Source: Lysinibacillus composti
Lineage (GTDB): Bacteria; Bacillota; Bacilli; Bacillales_A; Planococcaceae
DNA: 45,765 nt
Assembly (NCBI RefSeq): GCF_016908465.1
Contig: NZ_JAFBDY010000026.1
Location: 1 to 45,765 of the forward strand
Reading direction: 5' to 3'
A model generated the notes under the pieces. It saw nothing but the letters and a program-made list of their open reading frames with translations, made no database searches and had not been told where the DNA came from. Numbering within the stretch: position 1 is the first letter of the stretch; every line of letters begins with the position of its first letter. Both the position numbers and the translations under genes were made by a program. Positions 17,930 through 27,629 of this stretch are shown in pieces.

Positions 17930-17960
17930 AAAAGCATGGTAAAATGCCATGCTTTTTTTC
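17930..17960 (+). terminator. terminator after the Mrr-type gene
   Basis: Stem AAAAGCATGG/CCATGCTTTT (17930-17939 with 17947-17956), continuing into a T run. Confidence 0.85.
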
Positions 17961-18090
17961 GTTAATATAAAGTTATACACGGAAAAGCTTCCTTTTCTAG
18001 GGGAAATATAGGCATTTTCAATTTAAAAGAAATTTTCCCGTTTATGCTTAGACAGGGTAAAACAAACATAGTAATTCTTATTGGTTTGCC

Positions 18091-19137
18091 TTAGTAGGGC
18101 CTTTTTTGATTAAAGTAATTTGGCTTCTTAATAATATTGGCGATTGGTTTATGATAAATTTGTGTTGTCGCAGGCGATAAAGGCGGTATTAACCACGTCC
18201 AGTTCCCCGTCACTTCACGTTCCTTTTCTTGCTCCTTTTGCTCAAATAGTTTAAATTGCTGTGCAGCCGTATGATGATCAACAATGCTTACCCCGTCTTC
18301 TTTATATGAATGTAATACCGCAATATTTAATTCAACTAGTGCACGGTCCTTCCATAAGGTTGCATTTAGGTCCATTTCAATTCCTAAACCTTTTGCAATT
18401 TCGGGTAGCATATTATAGCGATCTGTATCTGCTAAATTCCGCGCACCAATTTCTGTCCCCATATACCACCCATTAAAAGGTGCAGCTTGGAAATCAACCC
18501 CTCCGATACTCAATCTCATATTCGAAATAATTGGAACTGCATACCATTTTAAGTTTAATTTATCTATACTCTTATATTGAGGATGTCGAATCTTCACTTC
18601 CAAAACATAGCTATTTGGTATCTCAAAAAATTTTGGTTTACGATCGCCTACTTGAATCACTAAAGGTAAAACATCAAAGTTTGTCCCTTCCCCAAACCAC
18701 CCCAACTCTTCGCATACTTTTGTAAACGTTACTGAATTCGGATCCCCAACAATCCCTTCATTTGTTACATAGCCTGCATATCGAATTAATTGCTCATTCC
18801 AAATCCGAACCTTTCCAGGCTTAAAAATTGTAATCGTCGGTCGGATTTTCCCACCATTTGTTGCGTATAAAATATGGCGTAATAGGGCTTCAAAGATTTG
18901 GACTTCATCTTCTAACTGCCGTTCATCGATGACATGTAAAGACTGCCAGAAGAGTCTACCAATACAGCGATTACTATTTCGCCATGCAACTCTCGCTCCA
19001 AACTCTAGTTCTTCTGTTGTTGGCCAATATTCATTTAAGTCTTTCACTTCTCTCATGCGCTCCAAATACCATTCGTTTGTTAGTTCATTTTCATCTTTGT
19101 ATTGGGTAAGAAAATGCTCTGTTTCTTGTATGTTCAT
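18091..19137 (-). CDS. nos: bacterial nitric oxide synthase, oxygenase domain
   Basis: Heme enzyme converting L-arginine to citrulline and NO. The 348-aa protein is the oxygenase domain only, as in other Bacillales, so electrons must come from a general flavodoxin or reductase. The heme thiolate is in [13 protein letters not shown] (Cys58). The substrate and pterin region includes [17 protein letters not shown] and the late [12 protein letters not shown]. subtilis NOS is about 363 aa, so the N-terminus is about 8 residues shorter before the Cys. GGAGGAGG is about 12 nt before the ATG, slightly long. The gene stands alone. No clear terminator follows; 17961-18090 shows no gene. Confidence 0.96.
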   Translation of the reverse strand: MNIQETEHFLTQYKDENELTNEWYLERMREVKDLNEYWPTTEELEFGARVAWRNSNRCIGRLFWQSLHVIDERQLEDEVQIFEALLRHILYATNGGKIRPTITIFKPGKVRIWNEQLIRYAGYVTNEGIVGDPNSVTFTKVCEELGWFGEGTNFDVLPLVIQVGDRKPKFFEIPNSYVLEVKIRHPQYKSIDKLNLKWYAVPIISNMRLSIGGVDFQAAPFNGWYMGTEIGARNLADTDRYNMLPEIAKGLGIEMDLNATLWKDRALVELNIAVLHSYKEDGVSIVDHHTAAQQFKLFEQKEQEKEREVTGNWTWLIPPLSPATTQIYHKPIANIIKKPNYFNQKRPY

Positions 19138-19273
19138 ATTGTGCCGATGCCTCCTCCAATACCTTCATTTTAAATTTCTATTTTTCACAAACCAACTCGA
19201 ACCTTATCATTTAAAAGATGTATTTTGCATATATGACATAAATTATTCAAAAACATGGAGATGGTTATTTGTC

Positions 19274-19313
19274 CAAAAAAAATAAGGAATGCCTCTTCAA
19301 TTGAGACATTCCT
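19274..19313 (-). terminator. terminator of the SLC13-type gene
   Basis: Stem AAGGAATGCCTC/GAGACATTCCTT (19284-19295 with 19304-19315, one mismatch). On the minus strand a T run (19275-19282) follows. Confidence 0.85.
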
Positions 19314-19333
19314 TTTATTATTCCTCTTTACTT

Positions 19334-21183
19334 TTAAAGTGGAAATAGTATCGGAATCACAATCATCATAACGACCAACATAATGATTTGCAAAGGAACC
19401 CCCACTTTTACAAAGTCCATAAACTTATATCCACCTGCTGTCATAACAAGGGAGTTTGTTGGTGAAGCAATGGGCGTGGCAAAGGCCATTCCAGCTGCAG
19501 TTGCTACTGTAATCATATATGTGATGGGATTAGCATCCATAACCAATGCTGCATTCATAGCAACAGGTGCGAAAAGAACTGCGGTGGCCGTATTACTAAC
19601 AAATTGACCAAACATAACAGTGATCAAATAAACACCTATTAACACACCATACGGTCCATATTGACCAAGAAGATTAATAATACTGTCAGATAAAATGGTC
19701 ATCCCGCCAGTTTTTTGAAGAGCGGTTGCCATAGGAAGCATTGCGGCAATCAAAATAATACTCTCAAAGTTTATTTTTCCATATGCATCGTCCATATTTC
19801 GTAAACAGCCTGTTACAATCATTAATACTGCACCAATCATGACGGAAATCACTGCATCAAACACTTCAAATACCATTAGGCCAACCATTAATAATAAAAT
19901 AATCCCGGCAATTGGAGCTTTTCCTGATGCTATGACCTGCCCTGCATTTTCTAGCGGTTGTCCAACAACTACTACATCATGTGTTTGTCTCGATAGTAAT
20001 TCTATTTCATCCCATGTACCTTGAACTAATATCGCGTCACCAAATCTTAGCTTCTTGGACGCCATATTTTGCAAAATGTATTCGCCTCTTTGATTGATTC
20101 CTAATATATTTAAATTGTATATTTCACGGAACCCTGTTTTGCTTACGGTCTCTCCAATCAATCTAGATTGTGGTGTTAATAGAACCTCAGCTACGCCGAT
20201 TTGCTTAGAAATCAACTCCTCAATACCATCTTTATCATCATATCTAATTTCTAGATTGTATTGCTTAGCAAAACGAATGACATCTTCTTGATTCCCTTGG
20301 ATATATAATTCATCATGGGGGTGAATGATACTATTTGGACCTGCCATTTCCTGATATGTTATGGGTAAAAGCTTTCTACCTTCTCCTTGATTACGGTGAA
20401 TCTTCATAATGTAAATTTGATAGGTTGCAGGTAATTTTAATTCCGCTAAACGTCGATCAATAATGTTAGACGTTTCAGGAACGTAAACGTTGAAAAGTTT
20501 ATCATTCAAACGATACTCTTTTATAATCCGTTTCGGTGATAAGTTATACCCTCGGTTAGAACTAACTTGATTTTGTTCATTAGGAGACAATTTATTTCGA
20601 ATCAGAACTAAGTAAAGTATTGCAGTAATTGAACCAATGATTCCGATTGGTGTTATATCGAAGAATCCTAATTTTTCGAATCCATTGTCAACAAGCGTTT
20701 GACTTACGATTAGATTAGGAGGCGATGCGATAAGTGTCATAATTCCAGACATACTCGCTATATAAGACAATGGCATTAAAAACTTAGAAGCACTCACTTT
20801 CATACTCATTGCAATACTAATGACAATCGGTAACATTAGCGCTACAGTACCTGTATTACTCAAAAATGACCCGACTATAACTACAACCACTAATAATAAG
20901 ATAAAAAGCCTTAATTCATTGTCACTAGACCACTTTAATAATAACTTCCCTGCCATTCCAGCCAAACCTGTCCGTAATAAACCTGCACCTATAACGAATA
21001 GTGCTTTGCAATCATGATGACAACAGAATTCGAAAATCCTGCTAATGCCTCTGATGGAGTTAAGACTTTAAATACAACGAGGGTTAACAGGGATAGTAAA
21101 GCGACTAAATCTGCACGAACACGATTTGTAATAAACAATAATATGGTTATACCTAAAATGATAAAAGTAATGGTAAGTTGCAT
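19334..21183 (-). pseudogene. SLC13-family permease with TrkA-C domains, frameshifted
   Basis: Two frames together make one SLC13/DASS permease of about 615 aa. The first (21183 to 20989) encodes LTITFIILGITILLFITNRVRADLV through GFSNSVVIMIA and then runs into a stop. The second, from about 21005, resumes as LFVIGAGLLRTGLAGMAGK and continues to 19334. The break lies in GCTTTGC at 21003-21009, where one base seems lost from the T run (A run on the coding strand). Behind it come a helical half, two TrkA/RCK-C domains (around TSNIIDRRLAELKLP and PQSRLIGETVSKTGF) and a second helical half with SNTATAVLFAPVA. The rest of the reading frame is intact, so the lesion is recent or a sequencing error. 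Substrate (sulfate, citrate or other anion) is not determinable. Confidence 0.85.
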
Positions 21184-21299
21184 AGTTGTTCTCCTCTACT
21201 TTTTTTACCAAACACAAGATTAACCTGTAAAATATTACCTTCCATTTTTTCAATTACATACGCTATTTTCAATTAAGGATGTATTTAAACTCCATTCTA

Positions 21300-21329
21300 T
21301 TATCCACAATCATTCTACAATTATCTACA
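21300..21329 (+). promoter_or_regulatory. two DnaA-box-like sites upstream of katA
   Basis: TTATCCACA (21300-21308) is a perfect DnaA box and TTATCTACA (21321-21329) has one mismatch, in the same orientation 21 bp apart. With only two sites, function is uncertain. Confidence 0.35.
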
Positions 21330-21495
21330 AAGTTCCCTTTAAAAAATGAGAAAAACTATAATTCTATTCGACAAAACATTGTTGTATTCGAGTTCTTTCT
21401 CTATTCGATGAATCATAAACTATGATGTGTGATTTTTTTCACTTACAAGTTTTAGAAAAAATGATACACTTAAACTATAAATATAAATTACTTAA

Positions 21496-21510
21496 AAAGA
21501 ATTATTATAA
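21496..21510 (+). promoter_or_regulatory. possible PerR box of katA
   Basis: AAAGAATTATTATAA matches the 7-1-7 PerR consensus TTATAAT-N-ATTATAA at 11 of 14 informative positions. It lies about 70 bp before katA, just upstream of a candidate -10 TATACT (about 21540). Catalase genes of Bacillales are classic PerR targets. The region is AT-rich, so a chance match cannot be excluded. Confidence 0.45.
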
Positions 21511-21580
21511 TTTAGTAGAAATTATGATTTGAGTTTGCTATACTATTTTCGAAGAGATAACCAATATAGGAGGTACATAA

Positions 21581-23077
21581 ATGTCTAATAAAAATAATCA
21601 ACGTTTAACGACAACTGCAGGTGCGCCGGTTGTAAGTCATGATGATGTTTTAACAGCTGGTCGTCGCGGCCCTATTCTTTTACAAGACGTATTCTTAATT
21701 GAAAAATTAGCTAATTTCTCACGTGAAGTGATTCCAGAACGTCGTATGCACGCTAAAGGTTCAGGTGCATTTGGTACTTTCACTGTCACTCACGACATTA
21801 CAAAATATACAAAAGCAAAAATCTTCTCTGAAGTTGGAAAGAAAACTGAAATGTTTGCACGTTTCTCAACTGTAGCTGGTGAACGTGGTGCAGCTGACGC
21901 AGAACGCGATATTCGCGGTTTCGCACTTAAGTTCTACACTGAAGAAGGTAATTGGGATTTAGTCGGAAACAATACACCTGTATTCTTCTTCCGTGATCCA
22001 TTACACTTCCCTGACTTAAATCACGTTGTAAAACGTGATCCTAAAACAAACATGCATAACGCAAATAGTAACTGGGACTTCTGGACTCTACTACCTGAGG
22101 CATTGCACCAAGTAACAATCGTTATGTCTGACCGTGGTATTCCAGATGGTTACCGTCATATGCACGGATTTGGTTCTCACACTTATTCAATGATCAATGC
22201 TGACAATGAGCGCGTATATGTGAAATTCCACTTCCGTTCAGAACAAGGTATCAAAAACTTAACGGATGCTGAAGCTGCAAAAGTAATTGGTCAAGATCGT
22301 GAATCTTCACAACGTGACCTATTTGATTCAATCGAAAAAGGTGATTTCCCTAAATGGAAAATGTACATCCAAGTGATGACAGAAGAACAAGCTCGCAATC
22401 ACAAAGATAACCCATTCGATTTAACAAAAGTTTGGTATAAATCTGAATACCCACTAATTCCTGTTGGTGAATTCGAATTAAACCGCAACCCAGAAAACTA
22501 CCATGCAGATGTTGAACAATCATCATTTGCCCCATCTAACGTAGTACCTGGTATTGGTTTCTCACCTGACCGTATGTTACAAGCGCGTCTATTCTCTTAT
22601 GCAGATGCTGCTCGTTACCGTTTAGGTGTTAATAGCCACCAAATTCCAGTTAACGCACCAAAATGCCCAGCAATGGTTTATCACCGTGATGGCGCAATGC
22701 GTACTGATGGAAATAACGGTAGTGCAATTTCTTACTATCCAAACAGCTATGGCGCTTTACAAGCACAACCACAATATAAAGAACCTGCTTTAGCTCTTGA
22801 TGGACCTGCAGATATTTATGATTTCAAAGAAGACGATAACAACTACTTCGAGCAACCAGGTAAATTATTCAACTTAATGACTGCTGAAGAGCAACAACGT
22901 CTATTTGATAACACTGCTGCAAACTTACAAGGCGTAGAAGAATTCATCCAACGCCGCCACATCTTACACTGCTACTTAGCTGATCCAGCATATGGTGAAG
23001 GTGTTGCAAAAGCTTTAGGTCTAACTTTAGATGGTATGGACCTTTCAAACCCTTACTTAGCAAAAGTAAACCAATAA
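21581..23077 (+). CDS. katA: heme catalase KatA
   Basis: Monofunctional small-subunit catalase (498 aa) that breaks down hydrogen peroxide in the cytosol. The distal His57 is in [12 protein letters not shown], the catalytic Asn (about 130) in [13 protein letters not shown], and the proximal heme Tyr in [14 protein letters not shown]. Length fits clade 3 catalases (about 480-505 aa). The RMHAKG segment differs from the more common RVVHAKG. AGGAGG precedes the ATG by 7-8 nt. Codon use looks biased towards highly expressed choices (many CGT, GGT, GTA, CAA). It is monocistronic, with a possible PerR box upstream and a shared terminator at 23114-23155. Confidence 0.97.
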   Translation: MSNKNNQRLTTTAGAPVVSHDDVLTAGRRGPILLQDVFLIEKLANFSREVIPERRMHAKGSGAFGTFTVTHDITKYTKAKIFSEVGKKTEMFARFSTVAGERGAADAERDIRGFALKFYTEEGNWDLVGNNTPVFFFRDPLHFPDLNHVVKRDPKTNMHNANSNWDFWTLLPEALHQVTIVMSDRGIPDGYRHMHGFGSHTYSMINADNERVYVKFHFRSEQGIKNLTDAEAAKVIGQDRESSQRDLFDSIEKGDFPKWKMYIQVMTEEQARNHKDNPFDLTKVWYKSEYPLIPVGEFELNRNPENYHADVEQSSFAPSNVVPGIGFSPDRMLQARLFSYADAARYRLGVNSHQIPVNAPKCPAMVYHRDGAMRTDGNNGSAISYYPNSYGALQAQPQYKEPALALDGPADIYDFKEDDNNYFEQPGKLFNLMTAEEQQRLFDNTAANLQGVEEFIQRRHILHCYLADPAYGEGVAKALGLTLDGMDLSNPYLAKVNQ

Positions 23078-23113
23078 ACTTCCAATATCATTGATATCCA
23101 AAACAAACAAAAC

Positions 23114-23155
23114 AAAACCTTATCTTAAACAATGTTTAAGATAAGGTTTTTCATT
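23114..23155. terminator. bidirectional terminator, katA / AEC gene
   Basis: A perfect 17-bp stem AAAACCTTATCTTAAAC with its complement (23114-23130 with 23134-23150) and a 3-nt loop. T residues follow on the plus strand and the A-rich left flank gives T on the minus strand. Confidence 0.9.
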
Positions 23156-23177
23156 TACTGCTATTTAACTTTTTAGT

Positions 23178-24110
23178 TTAAGCACCAAATAATACTGTAG
23201 ATAAATAAATAACGAACGTAACCGTTAAGCAACTCATAACCGTAGAGAATAATACAGTCTGTGCTGCGATGTTCGAGTCAATGTCATACTCAAGCGCTAA
23301 ACTTGAACTATTTCGAGAAGTTGGGAAAGAGCTTGCTATTAGTAAAGATTGAGCAATTACCCCATCAAGACCTAAAATATAAATTACTAATAAAGCAATG
23401 CTAGGTCCTACTAGTAATCTCGTTATACAACTCACTATAATTGTTTTGTTTAACATCGTTCTTATTTCAATTTGAGATAATTGTGCTCCCAGTGTGATTA
23501 ATGCAACTGCAACAAAACCTTCTGCAATATAATCAATCGGAATTCTAAAGGAATCTGGAATCGGTAGATTAAACACATTTAAGATTATTCCTAAAATTAA
23601 TGCATAAAGAATTGGCAATTTTAAAAAATCCTTAAAAATTTCTTTCCCCGACTTTGTAGTCGATATCAAGTTATACAAACCATATGTATAGGTTGTTATA
23701 TTCTGGAAAATTACTAGAATTACTTGAATTGCGACCCCTATCGGTTGCATTGCAAAAACCATTTGAGCTACCGGAATACCATAATTCCCTGAATTAATAA
23801 GAACAACGCTATTCTTAAAAACTGCAGATTCTGTCGATGTTAACCCAAGAATTTTTGAAATAAAATGACTTATAAACATTTGGCTACCAATAAAAATAAT
23901 AATAAATAAAGCTACCCTTCCTAACACCTCAAGCTGAATGGTCGTTTCATAAATATTTACGAATACGGCTGCTGGCATGAAACAATAGTTAATCAGATAG
24001 GATAAGGCTTTTAAATTAAAGTTAAATTTTTTCTGTAAGATGCCACCTACTACGAGTAATACTAAAATCGGTGCTACAATCTGAAAAAAAATCATTGATA
24101 AATAGTTCAT
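23178..24110 (-). CDS. AEC family transporter (auxin efflux carrier type)
   Basis: The 310-aa integral membrane protein has about ten helices in two five-helix halves, as in the AEC/PIN-like family. Typical traits are the first-helix segment IVAPILVLLVVGGIL, NSGNYGIPVAQMVFA (the asparagine-containing crossing helix) and the C-terminal SLLIASSFPTSRNSSSLALEYD loop. Bacterial members move malate, malonate or unknown small acids. GGGAGA precedes the ATG by about 7 nt. It is monocistronic and convergent to katA, with which it shares a terminator. No pathway gene beside it points to a substrate. Confidence 0.88.
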   Translation of the reverse strand: MNYLSMIFFQIVAPILVLLVVGGILQKKFNFNLKALSYLINYCFMPAAVFVNIYETTIQLEVLGRVALFIIIFIGSQMFISHFISKILGLTSTESAVFKNSVVLINSGNYGIPVAQMVFAMQPIGVAIQVILVIFQNITTYTYGLYNLISTTKSGKEIFKDFLKLPILYALILGIILNVFNLPIPDSFRIPIDYIAEGFVAVALITLGAQLSQIEIRTMLNKTIIVSCITRLLVGPSIALLVIYILGLDGVIAQSLLIASSFPTSRNSSSLALEYDIDSNIAAQTVLFSTVMSCLTVTFVIYLSTVLFGA

Positions 24111-24424
24111 TACTTATCTCCCATTCCAACCATTTGACTGACAATTAAAGAATATAATTGTAAAAAATTTCTTTATTACACATAATCTCATATTAAAATG
24201 CTAATTTCCATAGTTTATTCCACTGTCTATTATTCTATAATTAAATTTAAAATTTGGAGTCCCTATCTCCTACCGCGCACTTCAACGATAAGAAGAGGTA
24301 TGTTAAATGATATCTACATAAGCAAATCGATTTTAATTTTATGAATTTTTCACCAATTACAACAAATATCCTACTAGATTTGGTATATTCTTCATAAGTG
24401 ATTCTCATTTGAGGAGGGTTATTT
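24111..24424. other. intergenic region, AEC gene / 482-aa orphan
   Basis: AT-rich region between divergent genes. It must hold both promoters, but I see no convincing -35/-10 pair; a TATATT near 24388 could serve the right-hand gene. No small gene or hairpin stands out. Confidence 0.3.
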
Positions 24425-25873
24425 GTGATTCAACTTGATCAGCAGTTATTGATTAAAACTAGAGGACAAATTGGAGATGTACTTGAGACAGCAATTTCTG
24501 AAATTAATATTGAATATCATGAAAATAACAGCATTTTCGGTGAGCTATTACCTTTATCCTCCATCTTATTTAATAGAGGTAAGGCCGCATCAATTATAAT
24601 GTCCACTGTAAAAAAATATTGGGGAAATGTAGACCTATTTTTGCAGGCAGTGCTACAAGACACAACCATTGACCTCGAAACTGCAAATGATCGACTTCAC
24701 ACTTTCCTTTCATCAAAGCACGGAGAACAATCAATATTCGACTTTTTACTTGTACATAAATCGTTAAGCTTTGACCATATTATCTATCTTGTTTTTGGCA
24801 AAGAAATAAATATTCCAAATTCAGTTGGTGGGTTAACAAGGATTTATTTAACGAGGATTGGTGGAAAATTTCTATTACATATCATTTATAATCAGCATTC
24901 TGAGTTTTGGTACATGCTGTTTGCAAAAAAGATTTACTCGATCTTTATGCAAGTAACATTAAATGAAATCCACCATGCTACTGACCTAATGAAGCAATTT
25001 AAAAAAACAATTAATTCACACTATACTTTAAATCAAACTGTCGTTGTAATGAATGAGCTTATTGAAAAGATTGACTATGAGAATCCACGCTCATTCCGTT
25101 TAAAAGAACTCCATTTATTGAATGTAATTGCGCATTACAATGGTGGGAAACGGCATCACCGCAAAATTAAAAAATTAATATCGGACATATTTGATGCTTG
25201 GGGAAATGGTAGGTGTGCATTAACTGAGAAGGAATTAGTATTACTCAAGTACATTTTAGCGGTTGAAGCTGCTAACCAGAATGAGAATAAAAAAGTCATA
25301 GAATATGGCAACTTCCTAATTGGTGAAAACCATTTGAATAACCACGCGATTGAACTACTGCTAGAATATAGCGATGTTTTACCTAATATTAAACCAGAAC
25401 CTACTACACTCGTAAAATGCTATCATAAAAATTATTTAGAACAAATTTTTTATATTATGATCAACGCTCTTGTGCAGAACGAACAATTCACTACCGTTAT
25501 TCGGTTACTAAAGGATCATGAAATTGCATCATGTTCAACCATCTATCAGCACTTAAATACCGAAAACGACGAAAATACATTACACCTTATTGAAGCAACC
25601 GTTCAAAAGGATATCGCATTTATTGTAGACAAGACCCCCCACCATGTCATGAAATCTATAGAAGTTTGGTTACAATATTATCGCTTACCTGAGAGCCATT
25701 ATTACGAAATCGCAATGGATACCTCGAGCCATGTTTGCAACATATTAATGGCACTATTTGCAACAGAGCAATTTGAGCTTTTCGAAAAATTAATGGAAGT
25801 ATACCAAAAATATTTAAAAGTAGATGATCATTTTAATAAATTAAGAGAATTTGTATCTGATTTCGTCAAATAA
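24425..25873 (+). CDS. protein of unknown function (482 aa, helical)
   Basis: I do not recognise this family. The 482-aa product has no signal peptide, no clear membrane segment and no enzyme motif. It looks almost wholly alpha-helical, with repeated helix-turn-helix lengths in the C-terminal half (about 250-480) that recall TPR or HEAT-like solenoid repeats. A conspicuous basic patch HYNGGKRHHRKIKKLI occurs at about 236-251. The N-terminal third contains DQQLLIKTRGQIGDVLETAISEI, which could be a coiled-coil or dimer helix. The start is GTG, about 6-7 nt after GAGGAGGG, a strong site. It is single on the plus strand, with its own terminator, so context gives no function. Confidence 0.8.
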   Translation: MIQLDQQLLIKTRGQIGDVLETAISEINIEYHENNSIFGELLPLSSILFNRGKAASIIMSTVKKYWGNVDLFLQAVLQDTTIDLETANDRLHTFLSSKHGEQSIFDFLLVHKSLSFDHIIYLVFGKEINIPNSVGGLTRIYLTRIGGKFLLHIIYNQHSEFWYMLFAKKIYSIFMQVTLNEIHHATDLMKQFKKTINSHYTLNQTVVVMNELIEKIDYENPRSFRLKELHLLNVIAHYNGGKRHHRKIKKLISDIFDAWGNGRCALTEKELVLLKYILAVEAANQNENKKVIEYGNFLIGENHLNNHAIELLLEYSDVLPNIKPEPTTLVKCYHKNYLEQIFYIMINALVQNEQFTTVIRLLKDHEIASCSTIYQHLNTENDENTLHLIEATVQKDIAFIVDKTPHHVMKSIEVWLQYYRLPESHYYEIAMDTSSHVCNILMALFATEQFELFEKLMEVYQKYLKVDDHFNKLREFVSDFVK

Positions 25874-25951
25874 TTTTAAGCATATGATGGATTGCCGAAA
25901 CCGGAATTGGAGCAGGTTGTTCATCTCCATTTCAATAAATTACAAATAGAG

Positions 25952-25988
25952 CAGACTCAAAAGCAGTGACCACTTTTGAGTCTGTTTA
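25952..25988 (+). terminator. terminator of the 482-aa orphan gene
   Basis: Stem CAGACTCAAAAG/CTTTTGAGTCTG (25952-25963 with 25973-25984) with a short T run. Confidence 0.75.
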
Positions 25989-26048
25989 ACTTTCTTTACC
26001 TAAATTCATTTCAACTCCTTAAAGAAAGGAATTGTGCGTAACCGAATC

Positions 26049-27233
26049 TTATTGTAAAACTCCTTTTTTTCTTAACGTAGAGATTTGTTCGGTAGTTAGT
26101 CCACACTCTAGTAGAATTTCATCCGTATGTTCCCCTAATTTTGCTCCAACGAACTTATACGTTGGTTCAACTTCACTAAATTTGATTGGTGCACCTATTT
26201 GTTTTTGTGTTGTTCCATCATTTAAAGGAATTTCAATTAGCATATTTCTCGCCTTTATTTGCGGGTGTGCACAAGCTTCCTCAATGGTAAGCACTGGTTC
26301 AACACAACCATGAAAATCTTCATTAAATATTTCTAACCATTCATCAAAGTTTTTTGATAAGAATGCATCACTGACTGCTTCTTTAAAACGCTTTTGTGTG
26401 TAAGAAGAATCATTAAAGGTACTTTGGATAAGCTCAGGTATATCTAAAGCTTCACAAAGTATCTTTCGAAACTGAGGTTCTAAACTGCCTACCGAAAAGT
26501 ATCTACCATCTTTTGTTTGATAGTAATCATAAAAAGTTCCGCCATTTAGAATCTCTTCCTCTGGTTTTGGCAAGTGTCCGCTCCCTAAAAATGCTGCACC
26601 ATATAATGCATTCATTGAAAACACTGCGTCCGTCATAGAAATATCAATATACTTGCCTTCTCCAGTTTTTTCTCGGTACAATGCCGCAGCCAGCACCCCT
26701 ACTGCTGCATGCATAGACCCTCCTGCTATATCTGCAATTTGTATACCCATTGCTACAGGTTTTTTCCCCCTTAACCGTGAATGTTCAAGTACACCCGCCA
26801 CAGAAAGATAGTTATTATCATGACCCGGTCGATTCCTATAGGGACCATTTTGTCCATAGCCAGTAATCGAACAATAAATTAATTTCGGATTCACCTCTTT
26901 TAGAGAATCATAGTCTAGTCCTAATTGTTTCATCACACCCGGCCGAAATGCTTCAATTACAATGTCATATTCTTTGATTAGCATTTTAATAATCTCTACA
27001 GCTTCCGGCTCTTTCAAATTTAAACTTATAGATCGTTTTGAGCGATTTACGTACTGATGAACATAAGATTCTTGGCCATCATTATATGGTGGCATAATCC
27101 GCATTAAATCCACTTTTCGGGTAGACTCTACATGTATAATTTCCGCACCATAATCTGCAAACATCTTTGTAGCTAGTGACCCAGGAAGAACTGATGAAAA
27201 ATCGAGAATTTTTAGCCCCTTTAAAACCGACAT
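26049..27233 (-). CDS. CaiB/BaiF family CoA-transferase, alpha-methylacyl-CoA racemase-like
   Basis: Family III CoA-transferase fold, 394 aa. The N-terminal LKGLKILDFSSVLPGSLATKMFADYGAEIIHVE is typical. The middle carries RPGHDNNYLSVAG with the catalytic Asp, followed by ADIAGGSMHAAVGVLAAALYRE and NGGTFYDYYQTKDGRYFSVGSLEPQF. This set resembles alpha-methylacyl-CoA racemases more than formyl-CoA or carnitine CoA-transferases. It would epimerise 2-methylacyl-CoA thioesters, but this is inferred. I use the ATG at 27233, with GGGGATGGG upstream, rather than an in-frame ATG 8 codons earlier. It is single on the minus strand. A regulator gene lies about 400 bp upstream in the same orientation. Confidence 0.85.
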   Translation of the reverse strand: MSVLKGLKILDFSSVLPGSLATKMFADYGAEIIHVESTRKVDLMRIMPPYNDGQESYVHQYVNRSKRSISLNLKEPEAVEIIKMLIKEYDIVIEAFRPGVMKQLGLDYDSLKEVNPKLIYCSITGYGQNGPYRNRPGHDNNYLSVAGVLEHSRLRGKKPVAMGIQIADIAGGSMHAAVGVLAAALYREKTGEGKYIDISMTDAVFSMNALYGAAFLGSGHLPKPEEEILNGGTFYDYYQTKDGRYFSVGSLEPQFRKILCEALDIPELIQSTFNDSSYTQKRFKEAVSDAFLSKNFDEWLEIFNEDFHGCVEPVLTIEEACAHPQIKARNMLIEIPLNDGTTQKQIGAPIKFSEVEPTYKFVGAKLGEHTDEILLECGLTTEQISTLRKKGVLQ

Positions 27234-27586
27234 TTTCCCATCCCCTTTGTTTAACAAACACTAAAATTATCTAATACCCAAACACTAGCTGTAATAATAC
27301 AAATTTCAATAATTGTTATCATTACTAAGTGAGGTGGATATATATCTAATTACATTATATTAAAAATAATCTGAAAATTTTATAAAAATAATAAAATTCT
27401 ATTAAATAATATAAAAATATAAATCTATTTTTTATTAATTCGTAAATATTTGATTAAGAATTTGTAAAACTTCACCATTCTCCACATAAATAAAGTATTA
27501 TTGGGTCGAGCTTCATTGATTGCTATTATTAAATGGCCTTATCCCAATCTTGGAGATATGCAAATGGACGCTCCCTTTTATACGTG
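27234..27586. other. AT-rich intergenic region with a CodY-like site
   Basis: No gene is seen. The stretch 27340-27450 is extremely A+T rich. AATAATCTGAAAATT (27365-27379) matches the CodY consensus AATTTTCWGAAAATT with two mismatches, about 130 bp upstream of the CoA-transferase/racemase gene. Given the base composition this could be chance. Confidence 0.3.
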
Positions 27587-27626
27587 AAATAACCCAACAT
27601 CCATGAGAAGGGACGTTGGGTTATTT
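27587..27626 (-). terminator. terminator of the regulator gene
   Basis: Hairpin arms AAATAACCCAAC (27587-27598) and GTTGGGTTATTT (27615-27626) lie directly past the stop of the regulator at 27630. Confidence 0.75.
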
Positions 27627-27629
27627 GTA

